Translations under genes and position numbers: made by a program
Part shown: positions 1-9,262 of the stretch, in pieces
Layout: each line of letters begins with the position of its first letter
Numbering within the stretch: the stretch's first letter is position 1
Assembly (NCBI RefSeq): GCF_024721975.1
Contig: NZ_JANQBB010000001.1
Location: 930,001 to 994,000 of the forward strand
Reading direction: 5' to 3'
DNA: 64,000 bases
From: Paenibacillus endoradicis
GTDB taxonomy: Bacteria; Bacillota; Bacilli; Paenibacillales; Paenibacillaceae
The notes under the pieces: model-generated
What the model saw: the letters and a program-made list of their open reading frames with translations, nothing else
The model's database searches: none
What the model was told of the DNA's origin: nothing

Positions 1-2105
1 CCGCAGAATCTACGCGTTTACTGAATGAGAACTTTAGTATGTTCGTACGTAATTTCCTACCGCGCTATCCGCAGCCAGATGCTGACGCGATTGAAAACTT
101 AAGTATGGCTGTAATCGTGGATCAGAAACGACTGGGCGGAGGTTCCCATTCTACGATGGGTACGATTACTGATATCTCTCCCATTCTACGACTTCTCTTC
201 TCAAGAGTAGGAAAGCCCTATGTTGGTCAAGCTCATATGTTCTCGTTTAACGATCCGCAAGGTATGTGCCTTGAGTGTAACGGAATCGGACGCAAGCTTG
301 GCGTAGACATGAAAAAAGCAGTAGATATGTCAAAATCGTTGAATGAAGGGGCATTAATGCTTCCCGACTATACAGTAGACGGCTGGGATTGGAACATTGT
401 CCTACAATCAGGCTCCTTTGATCCCGATAAGAAGCTAAGTGATTATTCAGAAGAAGAACTAGATTTATTACTATATGGCAAGGCGCGGAAAGTAAAGATG
501 GATTTCGCTGGTAAGGCAACAAATATTACAGTTGAAGGCGTCATTGAGAAGTTCAGCAATAAATACATTAAGCAGGATGTGAAGACGAAGTCCGAGCGCA
601 CACAAAAAACTGTTGCACCGTTCATCACCGAGGGTCCTTGTTCCAGTTGTAAAGGCGCGAGACTCAGTCAAGCCGCACTCAGCTGTAGGATCAACGGACT
701 TAATATTGCGGATATGTCCTCGATGGAGGTAGGAAAACTGAACCATGTCCTTCGGGAGATTGACGATGCGATCGCCACGCCGGTAATCAAGTCACTAACG
801 GAACGTCTGCAGCATCTGGTGGATATCGGACTTGACTACTTGACTCTTGACCGCGAGACGGATACATTGTCTGGCGGAGAATCACAGCGCGTCAAGATGG
901 TAAAACACTTGAGCGGCAGTCTCGTGGATGTTACTTATATTTTCGATGAGCCTAGCGTCGGCTTGCATCCCCGTGATGTAAACCGGTTAAATGCATTACT
1001 CCAAAAGTTACGCGACAAGGGTAATACCGTAATTGTCGTCGAGCATGATCCCGATGTAATTAAGGTGGCGGATCATATCGTCGATGTGGGTCCTTACGCT
1101 GGTAGCCGTGGCGGTACCATCATGTATGAAGGAAGCTATCAAGGACTACTAGAAACAAATACTTTGACAGGTACTCATATGAAACGACCGCTCCAACTGA
1201 AACAAGATTGCAGGCAATCATCAGGAAAGATGTCCATCAAGGATGCTTCACTGCATAACCTACAGAATGTGAGTGTAGATATTCCAACTGGAATACTGAC
1301 TGTTGTTACGGGTGTCGCTGGTTCAGGCAAGAGCACGCTAATTAACGACATATTCCTTAGACAGCAGTCAGATGCAATCGTTATCGACCAATCAGCGATA
1401 GGCGTTTCAACACGTTCGAATCCCGCTACCTACACTGGCATTATGGATGATGTTCGTAAAGCGTTTGCTTCTGCGAACAAAGTCAATCAAGGCTTGTTCA
1501 GCTTCAATTCCAAAGGAGCTTGCGAGAATTGTCAAGGGCTTGGCGTTGTATATACTGATCTAGCATTCCTCGAAAGCGTAAAACTGCCGTGCGAAGTATG
1601 TGGCGGTAGACGCTTTAAAGATGAGGTACTTGAATACAAACTTAACGGTAAGTCGATTGCTGAAGTGCTAGAGATGACTGTGGAACAGGCATTGGAATTT
1701 TTTCAGTTAAAAGAGGTAGTTCGCAAACTCCAAGCAATGAGTGATGTCGGACTGAACTATATTACACTAGGCCAACCGCTCAGTACGCTTTCGGGCGGGG
1801 AATGTCAGCGCATCAAACTGGCAAGTGAGCTTCATAAAAAGGGTAGCATCTACGTGATGGATGAGCCGACAACTGGACTACATATGTCAGATATCGGTCA
1901 CCTTTTGGAAATCATGAATCGCCTTGTGGATGCAGGCAATACGGTAATCGTCATCGAGCATAATCTCGATGTGATTAGCCAAGCCGATTGGATCATCGAT
2001 ATGGGACCAGACGGAGGTAGTAAAGGCGGCAACGTAGTGTTCGAGGGCACACCTGGGCAGATCATCCATGTGGAGCAGTCGATTACAGGGAAATACTTGA
2101 GATAA
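1..2105 (+). CDS. UvrA-like ABC ATPase (excinuclease subunit A family), 5' end outside window
   Basis: The frame is open to the left edge, so the first ATG at 39 is not the start; about 700 residues are visible. Two ABC modules are seen. The first ends with signature LSGGESQRVKM and Walker B FDEPSVGLHP. The second has Walker A GVAGSGKST near 1309-1335, a CxxC...CxxC zinc module (CENC, CEVCGG), signature LSGGECQRIKL and Walker B MDEPTTGLH. These are UvrA-family hallmarks. The interval between Walker A and the zinc module in the second half is short, so this looks like the compact UvrA-like class (about 750 residues) often found beside resistance genes rather than the housekeeping UvrA of about 950 residues. 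It may act in DNA damage or drug tolerance; the exact role is inferred. A strong terminator follows. Confidence 0.88.
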   Translation, partial: AESTRLLNENFSMFVRNFLPRYPQPDADAIENLSMAVIVDQKRLGGGSHSTMGTITDISPILRLLFSRVGKPYVGQAHMFSFNDPQGMCLECNGIGRKLGVDMKKAVDMSKSLNEGALMLPDYTVDGWDWNIVLQSGSFDPDKKLSDYSEEELDLLLYGKARKVKMDFAGKATNITVEGVIEKFSNKYIKQDVKTKSERTQKTVAPFITEGPCSSCKGARLSQAALSCRINGLNIADMSSMEVGKLNHVLREIDDAIATPVIKSLTERLQHLVDIGLDYLTLDRETDTLSGGESQRVKMVKHLSGSLVDVTYIFDEPSVGLHPRDVNRLNALLQKLRDKGNTVIVVEHDPDVIKVADHIVDVGPYAGSRGGTIMYEGSYQGLLETNTLTGTHMKRPLQLKQDCRQSSGKMSIKDASLHNLQNVSVDIPTGILTVVTGVAGSGKSTLINDIFLRQQSDAIVIDQSAIGVSTRSNPATYTGIMDDVRKAFASANKVNQGLFSFNSKGACENCQGLGVVYTDLAFLESVKLPCEVCGGRRFKDEVLEYKLNGKSIAEVLEMTVEQALEFFQLKEVVRKLQAMSDVGLNYITLGQPLSTLSGGECQRIKLASELHKKGSIYVMDEPTTGLHMSDIGHLLEIMNRLVDAGNTVIVIEHNLDVISQADWIIDMGPDGGSKGGNVVFEGTPGQIIHVEQSITGKYLR

Positions 2106-2152
2106 TTCATAACTTGACTAAAAATCGCTACAATATAACTTAATTGAAATAG

Positions 2153-2199
2153 CAACAAAACCCGTATTCCATGAGTGAGCTGGAATACGGGTTTTGTTG
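2153..2199 (+). terminator. Rho-independent terminator after the UvrA-like gene
   Basis: A perfect 19-bp inverted repeat (2153-2171 with 2181-2199) with a 9-nt loop, A-rich on the left and T-rich on the right. It lies between the UvrA-like gene and the convergent GIY-YIG gene and can serve both strands. Confidence 0.9.
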
Positions 2200-2290
2200 T
2201 TTCTAATTGTTTTTAGCTAATTAAAATGTACATGGTTGCTTCTTTTGGGAAAATACCATACTCAGAAGAGTTAGGCATCTTCCTTATTCA

Positions 2291-2647
2291 TTACTTGTAA
2301 TACACTTTATCCATATTGTATCTCGCTCTACGGCGATTGATAATGAATGTCTCATAGATTTCCCGATCAACTGCATCTTCGACCAAGCAAACTTCGATTT
2401 TGAATATTTCATCGCGTTTGTCTTTCATTACGGATACTGAATCTTCGAAATGTTTCTTGATGCGAGGGCGTAGCTTACGCGCCTTGCCAACGAACAATAG
2501 CTCATCTTGCTCATTGTAGAACATAAAGATGCCGCCTAGTTCACGCGAAATAAGGTGAAAATCGGTAAAGCCGTAAATATTGCTAAGCTCAGGATTTTCT
2601 TGTTTCATAATAGTAACATCGGGTGTTGGTACAGTAATCTGAATCAA
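2291..2647 (-). CDS. GIY-YIG nuclease family protein
   Basis: 118 residues. The middle reads GGIFMFYNEQDELLFVGKA, a variant of the GIY...YIG signature (GIF and FVG), followed by the helix with R and K (RPRIKKHF) and a downstream REIYETFIIN segment carrying the conserved Glu, then RARYN. Single-domain GIY-YIG proteins of this size resemble the UvrC N-terminal domain; the cellular role of these stand-alone forms is not known. The start is TTG at 2647, with an AGAGGAAG-type SD upstream. It is convergent with the UvrA-like gene; whether the two cooperate in repair cannot be told from sequence. Confidence 0.8.
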   Translation of the reverse strand: MIQITVPTPDVTIMKQENPELSNIYGFTDFHLISRELGGIFMFYNEQDELLFVGKARKLRPRIKKHFEDSVSVMKDKRDEIFKIEVCLVEDAVDREIYETFIINRRRARYNMDKVYYK

Positions 2648-2736
2648 GCGTATTCACTTCCTCTTTCGTTATAAGTAAAATCGTATCATAAATCGAACAA
2701 GAATACACCTCATATAGCAATTCTGCAAAAAAATAC

Positions 2737-3528
2737 TTAATCTGAATGAGAGTTTCGTGAATCTAATGCTAACAACTTCTGATATTTACGAGGAGAATAA
2801 CCTGTGATTTGACGGAACTGGCGACTAAAATGTTCAATATTAGAATAACCGCATATTACTGCGATTTCGGCAATCCGATACGGACTATGGAGCAGCTTTT
2901 CCTTGGCAAGCCGAACACGGCATTGAATGACGTCATCCATACACGAAATGCCAAAGGTTGTCTTATAAATGGTTTGTAAATAACCAAGACTAAGGTGCAC
3001 CTGTTCAGCCATAGACTGAACCATCCAAGGATGACCTGGATTGTTGTAAATCGCTTTACGAAGATTCAACAAATTTTGATAGTGCGGAGTATTATTCGAA
3101 CTTTTCGAAGCTTCAATAAGTTTATTAATGATTATTCGGAATAAGTAATCCATAGTTAGCTCTCGATAGTCACAAGAAAAGAAATGCTCAGCCGAAAGAA
3201 GCTGAAACAATTGGTGGAAATATTCCGGGTCAGGCATAGGAAAAGGGACTCCATGTGGAAGCTTTGATTCCTTCAGATAAGTTTCGTCTGAATCAAAATG
3301 AATCCAGTCATTCCCATAGCTATCAGCACATGCTTGGTAGAGAATCTTCTGATGAGGTTGGAAGAGTACTGCGCAATTGGCAGGGTATTCCTTCATTTCA
3401 TCATGAACCCAGAATTGGGCAGGCGTTCTAGTAAGAAGTAGCAACCAGGTGTTATGTCCATCAGGGACATCATAAACAAAATCAGCTGAATGGATGCCAT
3501 CATACCCAGCATAGTGTATTGTTATCAT
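2737..3528 (-). CDS. AraC family transcriptional regulator
   Basis: 263 residues. The N-terminal half is a cupin-like sensor domain (about residues 1-140, with HDEMKEYPANCAVLFQPHQ). The C-terminal 100 residues hold two helix-turn-helix motifs: MAEQVHLSLGYLQTIYKTTFG and IAEIAVICGYSNIEHFSRQF followed by GYSPRKY, the AraC signature. It is divergent from the GH43 glycosidase, so it is the probable activator of that gene in response to a sugar. The shared 209-bp intergenic region (3529-3737) is AT-rich; no clear operator was identified. ATG start with AAAGG upstream. Confidence 0.9.
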   Translation of the reverse strand: MITIHYAGYDGIHSADFVYDVPDGHNTWLLLLTRTPAQFWVHDEMKEYPANCAVLFQPHQKILYQACADSYGNDWIHFDSDETYLKESKLPHGVPFPMPDPEYFHQLFQLLSAEHFFSCDYRELTMDYLFRIIINKLIEASKSSNNTPHYQNLLNLRKAIYNNPGHPWMVQSMAEQVHLSLGYLQTIYKTTFGISCMDDVIQCRVRLAKEKLLHSPYRIAEIAVICGYSNIEHFSRQFRQITGYSPRKYQKLLALDSRNSHSD

Positions 3529-3737
3529 GTCATTAACCTTTCTTAGAATAAATCAAATTTATGTCAGTATATATCATTCAATTGAATGTTGTCATTAACT
3601 TATAATTTTATGTAGTAGCTTTACTTTTTTACTACATCTTATATTGATGTGGCAGTAAAATAGTGTCATTCGATATTAGAAAAAATCAAAATATATTATA
3701 AGCATTAATTTATGGAAAACTATTATGAGGTGAAATC

Positions 3738-5237
3738 ATGAAATTCCGCAATCCTATAGTTAAAGGCTTTTACCCTGATCCAAGTGTCTGTAAAGCAAAT
3801 GATAAATACTATCTCGTTTGCAGTTCTTTTCATTATTATCCTGGAGTTCCTTTGTTCGAAAGTGATGATTTAGTTAATTGGAGACAAATTGGACATTGCT
3901 TAACAAGACAATCACAAGTTTATCTTGAGAATATAGAGAGTTCTGGAGGAGTGTTCGCATGCAACATTAGATATGATAATGGTCGTTTTTACATGACTAC
4001 AACTAATAATTCCACCCAACAAAATTTCTACGTCTGGACAGATGATATATACGGAGAATGGTCTGAACCAATTAATGTGGATCAAGGCGGAATAGATCCT
4101 TCTTTTTATTTTGAAGGAAATTCAACTTACTTTATGAGTAATGGTATCGATGAAAATGGAAGAAATAGCATCTTTCAATGTGAGATAGATATCGAAACAG
4201 GAGAAAAACTTACACCTAGTCGTGTTATCTGGCATGGTACAGGAGGAAGGTATTTGGAAAGTCCTCACTTGTATAAAATCAACGATCTCTATTACTTAAT
4301 GGCAGCAGAAGGCGGAACAGAATATGGTCATATGATTATCTATGCAAGGGGAGACTCTCCTTACGGCCCTTTTGAAGCTTATCTCAATAACCCGGTTCTA
4401 ACAAACAGGAATCTTGGTGGATATGAGATTCAAGGTGTTGGCCATGGAGAGTTAATCCAAGATCACCATGGGAATTGGTGGATTTTTCATTTGGGATTTA
4501 GACAAATCGGTAGATGGATTATGCATCACCACCTAGGTAGAGAAGTATTTTTGATGCCAGTTACATTTCATCAGGATAAATGGTTTACGGTGGGAAGCGA
4601 TGGTACGACGCAGGACGAAGTTGAAATAATGCATATTCCCAATACGACAAAACAGATTGAACAAACGCAATATACTTTTCATAATACAAAATGGGATATA
4701 GATTGGTGTTATTTACGTTACCCCGATAAAGCGAATTATATTGCTCAAGAAAGTGAATTGAAATTAAGAAGTTCACTGATTACATTAGATATGGCAAATT
4801 CACCGACCTTTATTGGATTGCGGCAAAGAGATTTCCATGTTGAAATTTCATGTGAAATTAGAGTCAATGATGGTGAGGCCGGAATAACACTATATATGGA
4901 TGAAAATCATCATTATGATTTTGCTTTAAGAAAATCAGGTAATACAATCGAAGCCATTAAGCGTCTGAATATAGGAGATATTAAGTCCATACACAAACAA
5001 TCAATTATTAATTCGAATATAGCAACTTTAAAAATTACTTCAAATCATGAAACTTACTCTTTTCAAGTAATAAGCGATGGCAAAGTAATTGATTTGGGTT
5101 TTGCGCAAACTAGATACTTATCCTCAGAGGTTGCCGGAGGTTTTACCGGTGTTGTAATCGGATTATATGCACAAGATGGAACTTGTTCTGAGTTTAATGA
5201 CTTTAATGATTTCATATGTACTTACTTAGATGAATAA
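3738..5237 (+). CDS. Glycoside hydrolase family 43 protein (beta-xylosidase/arabinosidase type)
   Basis: 499 residues, no signal peptide, so probably cytoplasmic. The N-terminal five-bladed propeller begins FRNPIVKGFYPDPSV (catalytic base Asp in YPDPS), continues with GIDPSFYF (transition-state Asp region) and YLESPHLYK (general acid Glu). Residues about 310-495 form the beta-sandwich C-terminal domain usual in GH43 beta-xylosidases. It would release xylose or arabinose from imported oligosaccharides. GAGGTG lies 6 nt before the ATG. It is transcribed away from the AraC gene and ends before a long hairpin at 5381-5445. Substrate specificity cannot be fixed from sequence. Confidence 0.88.
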   Translation: MKFRNPIVKGFYPDPSVCKANDKYYLVCSSFHYYPGVPLFESDDLVNWRQIGHCLTRQSQVYLENIESSGGVFACNIRYDNGRFYMTTTNNSTQQNFYVWTDDIYGEWSEPINVDQGGIDPSFYFEGNSTYFMSNGIDENGRNSIFQCEIDIETGEKLTPSRVIWHGTGGRYLESPHLYKINDLYYLMAAEGGTEYGHMIIYARGDSPYGPFEAYLNNPVLTNRNLGGYEIQGVGHGELIQDHHGNWWIFHLGFRQIGRWIMHHHLGREVFLMPVTFHQDKWFTVGSDGTTQDEVEIMHIPNTTKQIEQTQYTFHNTKWDIDWCYLRYPDKANYIAQESELKLRSSLITLDMANSPTFIGLRQRDFHVEISCEIRVNDGEAGITLYMDENHHYDFALRKSGNTIEAIKRLNIGDIKSIHKQSIINSNIATLKITSNHETYSFQVISDGKVIDLGFAQTRYLSSEVAGGFTGVVIGLYAQDGTCSEFNDFNDFICTYLDE

Positions 5238-5380
5238 TATTTGTTAATTTAATAATGGTCTATAATGAAATGCTCTGGAAATTAGATTTAGTTGGCAAGA
5301 GTTTAATTGAGTCAACACTTGAACTCTTTTTAATTTCACGTTATAATCATTAAAACTATACAAATGTTCAATTTGGAGGA

Positions 5381-5445
5381 GCCTGTCACCAAGGGTGTAC
5401 TATGCTATTTTTTAGCAAAGTAGACCGTTGGTGACGGGCTTTTTG
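5381..5445 (+). terminator. Long terminator hairpin in the 5238-5543 gap
   Basis: Arms GCCTGTCACCAA (5381-5392) and TTGGTGACGGGC (5428-5439) pair with one G-U, with a smaller nested stem around a T-rich loop, followed by CTTTTTGTG. It most likely ends the GH43 transcript. Because it lies about 100 nt before the antiporter ATG, an attenuator role for that gene is also possible. The rest of this 306-bp gap is AT-rich with nothing else recognised. Confidence 0.7.
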
Positions 5446-5543
5446 TGTTTAACTTTTCCTATGTACATGGGAGCAGTATCAAATTGAAATTACTGTGGCT
5501 TATTACAATAAGTAGTTTAACTACACATGAAGGGAAGATTTAG

Positions 5544-6728
5544 ATGGAGTTCATTTTGTATTTAGTATTAATTCTCTTTTTCACAAAAATTGCCGGGCAT
5601 TTATCTGTGAGGCTTGGTCAACCATCTGTTCTAGGTAAGTTGATCGTAGGTATTATTTTAGGACCCGCTGTATTAGGTTGGGTGGAGAGTACTGAATTTA
5701 TCCATTATATATCAGAAATTGGCGTACTCTTGCTTATGTTTATGGCTGGTTTGGAGACTGATTTGAAGCAATTACAACAAAATTGGAAAGCTGCATTTTC
5801 AGTTGCAATAGCTGGTATTGTACTGCCTTTTATAGGGGCATATGGAGTAGCCGAGTTATTCGGATTAACTCAAAACTCTGCATTATTTATGGGCGTATTG
5901 TTTAGTGCAACATCTGTAAGTATTACTGTTCAAGTGCTGAAAGATATGGACAAATTAAATACGCGGGAAGGTACAACTATTTTAGGTGCTGCAGTAGTTG
6001 ATGATGTTTTAGTAGTTATACTATTAGCAGTAATGATGAGTTTCATGGGTACAGGCGAAGAAATATCATTAGGATTACTTGTTGGTAAAAAAATACTATT
6101 TTTCGGTATCATTATTGTAGTGGGTTGGTTAGTTGTTCCGAAATTCATGAAATTATTATCAATGCTCAAAGTGACAGAACCGATCATTACAGTAGCATTA
6201 ATCGTATGTTTCGCTTTTTCATATTTCGCTGACCTGATGGGTATGGCAGGCATTATAGGTGCTTTTGCAGCTGGTATTGCTATTTCACAAACAAACTTTA
6301 AGCATGTAGTGGAGACAAAAATAGAACCGATTGCATATTCAATATTTGTTCCTGTGTTTTTTGTAAGTATAGGATTGAACGTTTCTTTTGAAGGAGTGGG
6401 AGCTCAACTTGGCTTTGTTCTTGTCCTAACGATCGTCGCAATACTTACCAAGATGATCGGCGGAGCATTAGGAGCTCGCTTAACTGGATTTAATAATAGA
6501 TCTTCAATGTCTATAGGAGCTGGAATGATCTCAAGAGGGGAAGTAGCGTTGATCATTGCCTCTACAGGTCTACAAGCAGGATTATTGCTACCTGAATATT
6601 TCACATCTGTCATTCTCGTTGTAATTGTAACAACGCTTGTTGCTCCACCAATATTAAAGTTGTTTTTCAAGGAGTCCGCAAAAACAATTATCAATAGAAA
6701 CGATAAAGATTTTCACCAAAGTTTTTAA
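5544..6728 (+). CDS. Cation/proton antiporter (CPA2, KefB/NapA-type)
   Basis: 394 residues with about 12 hydrophobic segments and no soluble tail. The start MEFILYLVLILFFTKIAGHLSVRLGQPSVLGKL matches the Na_H_Exchanger family; the segment AAVVDDVLVVILLAV carries the tandem Asp-Asp typical of electrogenic CPA2 antiporters in the ion-binding helix. There is no TrkA-N domain, unlike KefB/KefC, so it resembles the shorter NapA/GerN-type exchangers for Na+ or K+. GAAGGGAAG precedes the ATG at 5544. It appears monocistronic, with a weak hairpin after it at 6784-6843. Confidence 0.88.
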   Translation: MEFILYLVLILFFTKIAGHLSVRLGQPSVLGKLIVGIILGPAVLGWVESTEFIHYISEIGVLLLMFMAGLETDLKQLQQNWKAAFSVAIAGIVLPFIGAYGVAELFGLTQNSALFMGVLFSATSVSITVQVLKDMDKLNTREGTTILGAAVVDDVLVVILLAVMMSFMGTGEEISLGLLVGKKILFFGIIIVVGWLVVPKFMKLLSMLKVTEPIITVALIVCFAFSYFADLMGMAGIIGAFAAGIAISQTNFKHVVETKIEPIAYSIFVPVFFVSIGLNVSFEGVGAQLGFVLVLTIVAILTKMIGGALGARLTGFNNRSSMSIGAGMISRGEVALIIASTGLQAGLLLPEYFTSVILVVIVTTLVAPPILKLFFKESAKTIINRNDKDFHQSF

Positions 6729-6783
6729 ATTATTTCGCAAATGAGTGGATAGTTAGTTCTAAACGAATATACAAATTTTTAGA

Positions 6784-6843
6784 GGAACCTGACATTTAAT
6801 TCGCAAGTGTATTTCTTAATAAAATACCGCTGATATCAGGTTC
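6784..6843 (+). terminator. Weak hairpin after the antiporter
   Basis: GAACCTGACAT pairs imperfectly with ATATCAGGTTC about 40 nt later, followed by a T-rich stretch (TCTAATTTTATTTTTG). It is a plausible but weak terminator. Confidence 0.4.
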
Positions 6844-6989
6844 TATCTAATTTTATTTTTGTTAAGTGCAATAAAGATTAGTATAGAATAATGCTTCTGT
6901 TTCAATTTTTCAATATTCTACTGGAATTAACAATTACAGCTTTATTAGCTATTTAAGTACATTTGACCTTATACCTAGAGGTGATTATT

Positions 6990-7867
6990 ATTAACGATCA
7001 TACGATTTATAAAAGCAGAGAAGGTAGGCAAAAAATTCTTGACAACTACGATGCCTACTTGAAATTGTTTGATGAACAATTAGAGAGTGTTTATGTTGAC
7101 ACACGTTTTGGGAGCACGCATACGTTGGTCACTGGACCCGTATACGGAAAGCCAATCATTATATTTCAAGGAGGAAACTGCATTAATCCGATGACCTTAT
7201 CATGGTTTTCTTCATTGTTTAAGGAATATCGAATATATGCACCAGATACAATTGGACATCCAGGATATAGTGCAGAAACAAGGGTTTCAGCTCAAGATGA
7301 TAGCTTCGCTCTGTGGATTTCTGACCTGATGAAATACTTCAATGTAGATAAAAGTGCATTTATCGGTCCTTCCTATGGTGCAGGTATTATTCTAAGACTA
7401 GCTGCATTCATGCCTGAGAAAATCTCATGTTCGGTTCTTGTTTCCCCTGCTGGTATTCAGTTAGGTTCGAAAATGAAAATGATACAAAAAATCTTGCTTC
7501 CTATGATGTTGTTTAATATGACCTCATCTCAAAAGCAATTACAAAAGATTTCTGATGTAATGTCATATCATACGATGAAATCAATCGATAAGCTTATTAT
7601 TGGTGAAATTTTCACACATGTGAAATTAGAACAGGATATGCCCAAACTTACAGAGAGCGAGGAGCTAATTAGTTATTTATCTCCTACAATGGTCATAGTC
7701 GGTAATCAAGATATATTCTTTCCATCAGAAAAATTATAAATAAGGCTAAAGCGATTATTCCCAACTTAGTAACAGTTACCGAGTATGAAATGGGTCATTT
7801 TCCTTCCGAGGATTACTTGGAGAAAATCAATAATGATATTAAGGAGTTCCTTAATTTAAACTATTGA
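6990..7867 (+). pseudogene. Alpha/beta hydrolase split by a -1 frameshift
   Basis: The first frame gives an alpha/beta hydrolase with nucleophile elbow GPSYGAG and the acid in VGNQDIFFP, then stops at 7737-7739. Reading on in the -1 frame from a run of five A (7729-7733) gives another ~44 residues ending at 7867, including the expected catalytic His in EYEMGHFPSE. One missing A in that run restores a full-length protein of about 290 residues. As read, the product lacks the catalytic His. Candidate starts: TTG at 6963 has no SD; ATT at 6990 sits 6 nt after AGAGGTG and gives MNDHTIYKSREG. Alternatives to a true mutation are a sequencing error or -1 slippage on the A run. Confidence 0.75.
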
Positions 7868-7931
7868 ATATGATTTACTAATAATATGTATCCTTTCTGA
7901 TCATCATAGAAATGAAAGGATGTGTCGCACA

Positions 7932-8396
7932 TTGTTCTCAAATATCATTATTGGTTTCCTTATTCCTTGGATTTTTGGTCTATATCTAATTAGAAAGGCT
8001 CCAGTTGTGATTCTTATTACATTACCCATTGCAAGTTTAGTTGCATTACTAATTAATATTTTTGGTTTTCACTTAAACTTTTGGTCATTTACCCCGTTTA
8101 TTTCTGGTGAAGAATCGATGTCAGTGTTGCCCATGGATTTGGGATTGTATCCAGTAATCTCATGTTATATGATCCACTGGATAAGAATATCCCAAATAAA
8201 CCATGTAGTCATATTATTTGTTGTAATTACCTTCACGACTTTCCTTGAATATCTCACATTGCTTATGGGAAAGGCATCATACAGTAACAGTTGGAATATC
8301 TATTGGACATTTATTTCGTATTTATTGGCATATGGTATCGTCTACGTGTATTATCGTATTCTATATAAGCAACATCGATTAATTCGCATACCGTAG
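7932..8396 (+). CDS. Small multi-pass membrane protein, possibly CBO0543 family
   Basis: About 154 residues with four to five hydrophobic helices and a basic C-terminal tail (YRILYKQHRLIRIP). The layout, with GKASYSNSWNIYWTFISY before the last helix, resembles the CBO0543-type membrane proteins of Firmicutes, which have no known function; this match is from memory and uncertain. Two starts are possible: ATG at 7920 lies inside the AAAGGATG SD-like stretch, while TTG at 7932 sits about 9 nt after it and gives MFSNIIIGFLIPW, so TTG is preferred. It follows the broken hydrolase by 64 nt and may have been co-transcribed with it. Confidence 0.6.
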   Translation: MFSNIIIGFLIPWIFGLYLIRKAPVVILITLPIASLVALLINIFGFHLNFWSFTPFISGEESMSVLPMDLGLYPVISCYMIHWIRISQINHVVILFVVITFTTFLEYLTLLMGKASYSNSWNIYWTFISYLLAYGIVYVYYRILYKQHRLIRIP

Positions 8397-8534
8397 TTGA
8401 ATTCTGAAGATATAGAAAGAGAGTAAATAAAGTCTCAATTTACTTTTTATAAATTTATAGCTATAATATTTAAAATTTAAATAACGATGTTACTGATACA
8501 ATAATGCAGAATGCTAGAGAAGGGGATGATTTAT

Positions 8535-9125
8535 ATGAAAAAGGTATGTTTACTATTACCGAATGGCTTTGAAGCTGTTGAAGCAAGTGTATTTACAGAT
8601 GTAATTGGATGGAATAAGGCAGAGGGCGATGGATCAACTGAACTCGTAACAGTTGGAACTCGAAAAGAGCTAAAATGCACTTGGAATTTCACTGTAATTC
8701 CCGAAAAAATCATTTCAGAAGTAAGCGCTCTTGAATTCGATGCTTTAGCAGTTCCTGGCGGTTTTGAAGAGGCAGGATTTTACGAAGACGCCTTTAGAGC
8801 CGACGTGCTTGAATTTATACGGGAGTTCGATAGACAAGGAAAGATCATTGCTTCTATTTGTGTAGGCGCTCTATCAATCGGAAAAAGTGGTATTCTACAA
8901 GGAAGGAATGCTACGACCTATAATCTAAATGACCGGAAGCGTCAATCTCAACTAGAAGAAATGGGCGCCAATGTTATTCCGGATCAACCTATTGTAATTG
9001 ATAATAATATTATTACATCTTTCAATCCTTCAACGGCCTTTGATGTTGCCTTTACTCTTCTAGAATTACTTACATCTACCGAAAATACAAACCACGTTAA
9101 GAAGCTCATGGGATTCCTCCAATAA
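8535..9125 (+). CDS. DJ-1/PfpI family protein
   Basis: 196 residues beginning MKKVCLLLPNGFEAVEASVF, with the DJ-1 acid Glu in GFEAVE and the nucleophile-elbow Cys in ASICVGALSIGKSG. The family includes YajL/DJ-1 type chaperones, deglycase-like enzymes and PfpI proteases; which applies is not decidable here. AAGGGGATG lies about 8 nt before the ATG at 8535, which is preferred over the in-frame ATG at 8511 that has no SD. It stands alone, upstream of the NAD cluster, which has its own promoter. Confidence 0.88.
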   Translation: MKKVCLLLPNGFEAVEASVFTDVIGWNKAEGDGSTELVTVGTRKELKCTWNFTVIPEKIISEVSALEFDALAVPGGFEEAGFYEDAFRADVLEFIREFDRQGKIIASICVGALSIGKSGILQGRNATTYNLNDRKRQSQLEEMGANVIPDQPIVIDNNIITSFNPSTAFDVAFTLLELLTSTENTNHVKKLMGFLQ

Positions 9126-9173
9126 GCAAAGTATGGATTAGTATAAGCAAATAACCATATTGAAAATTAATGG

Positions 9174-9236
9174 TTGACAAATACAAAAAGAAATAGTTTA
9201 ATGAATTCAAGGATATTAATTAACAATTTGTTAATT
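9174..9236 (+). promoter_or_regulatory. Promoter and NrtR-type operator of the Nudix regulator gene
   Basis: TTGACA (9174-9179), a 17-bp spacer and TTTAAT (9197-9202) form a good sigma-A promoter. Just downstream, 9218-9236 is a perfect 19-bp palindrome AATTAACAATTTGTTAATT, placed where a bound repressor would block transcription. The same core recurs before the nicotinamidase gene, so autoregulation plus control of the NAD genes is inferred. Confidence 0.75.
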
Positions 9237-9262
9237 GTAAATAAAAAACTAGGAGGGTAGAG

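Noticed and set aside
6963..7739. Intact 258-codon hydrolase starting at TTG 6963
   Set aside because: No SD at that TTG and the catalytic His is in another frame downstream, so an intact gene is unlikely.
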